From the NCBI GenBank assembly GCA_002372855.1, contig DFIZ01000003.1, positions 1-5,894 on the forward strand: a DNA stretch of 5,894 nt. Direction: 5' to 3'. The stretch's first letter is position 1, and each line of letters begins with the position of its first letter. The notes below the pieces were generated by a model. The model saw nothing but the letters and a program-made list of their open reading frames with translations, did not search any database and was not told the origin of the DNA. Below, piece after piece: positions 3,926 to 5,894 of this stretch. The position numbers and the translations under genes are program-made. Source of the DNA: Bacteroidales bacterium UBA3684 (GTDB lineage: Bacteria > Bacteroidota > Bacteroidia > Bacteroidales > P3).

Positions 3926-5641
3926 TCACCGTTCGCGGCGGTCGATGACTTCTTTGAGCTTGTAGCGGTTGCCGGTGGCGGCAGGCAGGGCGTCGATGAA
4001 GGGCTGCGAATAGCCCGGGGTGTCGTAGCCCCAGCGGAGGAAGTTGCCGTCGGCGTCGGTGCGCTTGACGACCTGGTCGTTGTATTTCACTATGAGGTAT
4101 TTGGCGAGTTGTTCCCAGCGCTGCATCATGCGTGCGGCGTAGGCAATGCTGCGCTTGTTGAGGTAGCTCTGGCGGTCGGCGGGCGTGAGGTTGCGGATGG
4201 CGGCAAGGACGGAGTCCTGGTCGGCGAGGTAGTAGTTTTCGAGTTCGCGCTGCGCGAGGCGGAGGTCGCCGATCATCATGCTGTAGCGCGGATAGACCAT
4301 GTTGGCCACCCAGTTGTTGAGCCAGAAGGCCGACTGGAAGGAGAATTCGTTGCGAGGGTTGTTTTCGGGGCGGAAGGGGTCGGGCACCTGCGTGAGGCAG
4401 CAGTAGAGGGGCACGTAGGCCACCATGTCGGCGTCGTCGCAGTTGAACCAGGTGACGCCACCGACGTCGTCGGGCAGCGAGGAGCGCATCTGGCACACCA
4501 TGGTGAAGCCCGTCTGCTGGGTGGCGATGGGGCGTTCGCGGAAGAGGTGGATGCTGTCGGAGGTGGCGAAGTGCATGGGCAGCGGACGGATGGGCATGCG
4601 CCAGGGGCCGGCGGAGGCGTCGGCGGTCATGTCGAGGGGTGTGCCCTCGAAGTGGTCGCGCATGTCGGCCATCACGTCGGTGAGGGCCAACGGTTTCTCG
4701 GGCTTGACCCAGAGGGGCAGGTGGTCGCACTTGGCGAACTCGCCGTTGATGTAGGGCAAGTACTGGTCCATGTCGGAGCGGTGGTGGCGGAAGAAGCTCC
4801 ACACGCGGGCGTCTGCGTAGCGGACGTTTTCGAAGTCGATGGGGCAGTAGGCGTCGCGGAACGAGAACTCCTCGTCCTTGCCGTTGAAGAAGCCTTTCTC
4901 GCGGGCGAAGTCGATGACGTCGGCGGCATAGACGCATTCCACTTCGGGTCGGGAGATGCGAGCGAGGTTCTTGCTGCTGATACTGCGAGGGTTATTTTTC
5001 ATTTTTCCTTTCTCATTTCTCATTTTCTCAAGCGGAAACTGCCGAATACGGCTCAGGTTGGCGTGGGCGGAGATGCAGTCGTCGGGGATGCGCAGGGCCA
5101 CCCATACGGCGCCTTTGCGGCCGGGACCTTTGCCCACCATCTCCATGATCCACGCCTCGTTGGGGTCGCAGACGGTGATGCTCTCGCCGGAGGAGTTGTT
5201 GCCGTAGCGTTCCACCAGTTCGGCCATGCAGCGGATGGCCTCGCGGGCCGAAGAGGAGCGCTGGAGGGCCAGGCGCATGAGGCTGAAGTAGTCGAGCAGG
5301 CCGTCGGGGTTTTGCAACTCCAGGCGTCCGTCGAAGGTGCTCTCCACGATGGTCACCTGCCGTTCGTTCATGAATCCTACCACGTTATATGTATATTCCA
5401 CCTGCTCGACAAACTGGTCGTTGTGCGAGGGGCCCCAGCCGTGGATGGCTATCTTCTCGCCGGGGGTGTGGCGCCCGGCGGGGGTGTGGAAGAGGGAGCC
5501 CGCGAAGCCGAAGCCGTCGCAGTTGTAGGTGCAGATGACCGATCCGTCAACGGAGGCGTCTTTGCCGACGATCAGGTTGGTGCAGGCGAAGCCCGCCGTT
5601 GCGCAGAGCAACGGCAGCAACGTCAGAAGGATTCGTTTCAT
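3926..5641 (-). CDS. Secreted C69-family dipeptidase
   Basis: A 571-residue exported peptidase of the C69 (PepD-like) family, N-terminal-nucleophile hydrolases that cleave dipeptides. Residues 1-19 are a signal peptide (MKRILLTLLPLLCATAGFA); cleavage before Cys20 would expose CTNLIVGKDASVDGS, in which the cysteine is the expected nucleophile and free N-terminus. Family features follow: GWGPSHNDQFVEQ (69-81), VGFMNERQVTIVEST (88-102), a GESITVCDPNEAWIMEMVG block (152-170), CVYAADVIDFAREKGFFNG (236-254) and PRYSMMIGDL (451-460). Residues about 205-234 look like an insertion between SRIRQFPL and CVYAADV and begin with a heptamer repeat tract (4994-5029). Start: ATG 5641 puts the signal peptide first; an in-frame ATG at 5671 would overlap the upstream gene. 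It begins 7 nt after that gene's stop, suggesting one transcript. Site of action is probably the periplasm, where it would serve peptide use. Confidence 0.9.
   Translation of the reverse strand: MKRILLTLLPLLCATAGFACTNLIVGKDASVDGSVICTYNCDGFGFAGSLFHTPAGRHTPGEKIAIHGWGPSHNDQFVEQVEYTYNVVGFMNERQVTIVESTFDGRLELQNPDGLLDYFSLMRLALQRSSSAREAIRCMAELVERYGNNSSGESITVCDPNEAWIMEMVGKGPGRKGAVWVALRIPDDCISAHANLSRIRQFPLEKMRNEKGKMKNNPRSISSKNLARISRPEVECVYAADVIDFAREKGFFNGKDEEFSFRDAYCPIDFENVRYADARVWSFFRHHRSDMDQYLPYINGEFAKCDHLPLWVKPEKPLALTDVMADMRDHFEGTPLDMTADASAGPWRMPIRPLPMHFATSDSIHLFRERPIATQQTGFTMVCQMRSSLPDDVGGVTWFNCDDADMVAYVPLYCCLTQVPDPFRPENNPRNEFSFQSAFWLNNWVANMVYPRYSMMIGDLRLAQRELENYYLADQDSVLAAIRNLTPADRQSYLNKRSIAYAARMMQRWEQLAKYLIVKYNDQVVKRTDADGNFLRWGYDTPGYSQPFIDALPAATGNRYKLKEVIDRRER
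4994..5029. repeat. Heptamer tract inside the dipeptidase coding sequence
   Basis: On the plus strand: ATTTTTC, ATTTTTC, CTTTCTC, ATTTCTC (four 7-bp units), then the octamer ATTTTCTC. The total is 36 bp, a multiple of three. On the coding strand it reads as GAGAAAAT, GAGAAAT, GAGAAAG and two GAAAAAT units, giving a Lys/Glu/Met/Asn-rich stretch at residues about 205-217. It is strongly AT-rich inside a GC-rich gene and resembles the intergenic heptamer tracts of this window in unit length and base bias. Confidence 0.75.
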
Positions 5642-5648
5642 AAGAGAT

Positions 5649-5894
5649 TTACTTCCCGCCGAAGACGACATTCAGGCCCAGGCAGGCACTTTCGCTAAAG
5701 TTGTTGATGGGTATATGGTGTCTGCTGGTCTTGAGGGAAGCGGCGTTCAGCCCGAAAAACAGGCCCAGCCCGTTCTTCGGAATGATCTCGGCATAGCATC
5801 CATAGCTGTTCACCGGGCCGAGGAAGGTACCGTTGACGCTCAGGTTCAGCCAGTAGAGGGGAGAGAGGTTGAGGGAAGCCATCAGGTGGTTGAA
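5649..5894 (-). CDS. C-terminal part of an outer-membrane beta-barrel protein (DUF5723-like), cut by the window edge
   Basis: 81 residues of an open frame that enters from the right edge, so the start is outside the window. The segment shows barrel strands and turns: LSPLYWLNLSVNG, a GPVNSYGCYAEIIPKNGLGLFFGLN stretch, then IPINNFSESACLGLNVVFG and a stop. The 'PKNGLGLFFGLN...IPINN...LGLNVVFG' pattern matches my memory of the ends of DUF5723-type Bacteroidota outer-membrane proteins, whose function is not established. The dipeptidase starts 7 nt downstream, so the two are likely cotranscribed. An ATG at 5882 lies within the frame, but the frame stays open upstream of it, so it is not the start. 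Confidence 0.7.
   Translation of the reverse strand, partial: FNHLMASLNLSPLYWLNLSVNGTFLGPVNSYGCYAEIIPKNGLGLFFGLNAASLKTSRHHIPINNFSESACLGLNVVFGGK

Noticed and set aside
3896..5698. Open frame of 600 codons on the plus strand antisense to the dipeptidase
   Set aside because: Low-complexity Val/Gly/Ala/His-rich translation with no recognisable motif; it is the shadow of a GC-rich gene whose minus-strand product has full family features.

Overview
The window looks like chromosomal DNA from a GC-rich member of the Bacteroidales. The evidence is indirect but consistent: protein families typical of Bacteroidales (a TM1586-type nitroreductase, a flavodoxin/ferredoxin fusion, a small cupin, a secreted C69 dipeptidase and outer-membrane beta-barrel proteins), A-rich start regions without Shine-Dalgarno sites, and AT-rich heptamer tandem repeats between GC-rich genes. 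No rRNA, tRNA, CRISPR array, transposase or phage gene is visible. Genus cannot be assigned.

Layout. Positions 1-217 hold a long AT-rich inverted array of 11-bp units and a GC-rich palindromic element, followed by a sugar/maltose O-acetyltransferase-like gene (+, 218-763). The convergent gap 764-938 has a terminator candidate and is otherwise packed with inverted repeats. Three minus-strand genes follow, read from right to left: cupin (2815-2483), flavodoxin-2[4Fe-4S] ferredoxin fusion (2429-1683) and nitroreductase (1613-939). They probably form one redox-related operon whose two intercistronic gaps consist almost wholly of 7-bp tandem repeats. A 341-bp divergent gap (2816-3156) carries palindromes and a row of three hairpins. 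Next is a plus-strand beta-barrel-like envelope protein with a lipobox-like signal peptide (3157-3888), convergent with a minus-strand pair: a partial outer-membrane protein resembling DUF5723 (5894-5649) and, 7 nt after its stop, a secreted C69-family dipeptidase (5641-3926).

The genes are ordinary Bacteroidales families. The unusual content is the repeat DNA. Heptamer tracts abut or invade coding ends: one supplies the last three codons and stop of the ferredoxin, one sits inside the dipeptidase reading frame and encodes an apparent insertion, and two arrays in opposite orientation bracket the ferredoxin cistron. An array of roughly 99 bp with 11-bp period folds back on itself at the left edge, and two palindromic elements about 790 bp apart share a related G-rich tail. 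I found no clear evidence of a new multi-gene system; the repeat behaviour is the lead I would follow.
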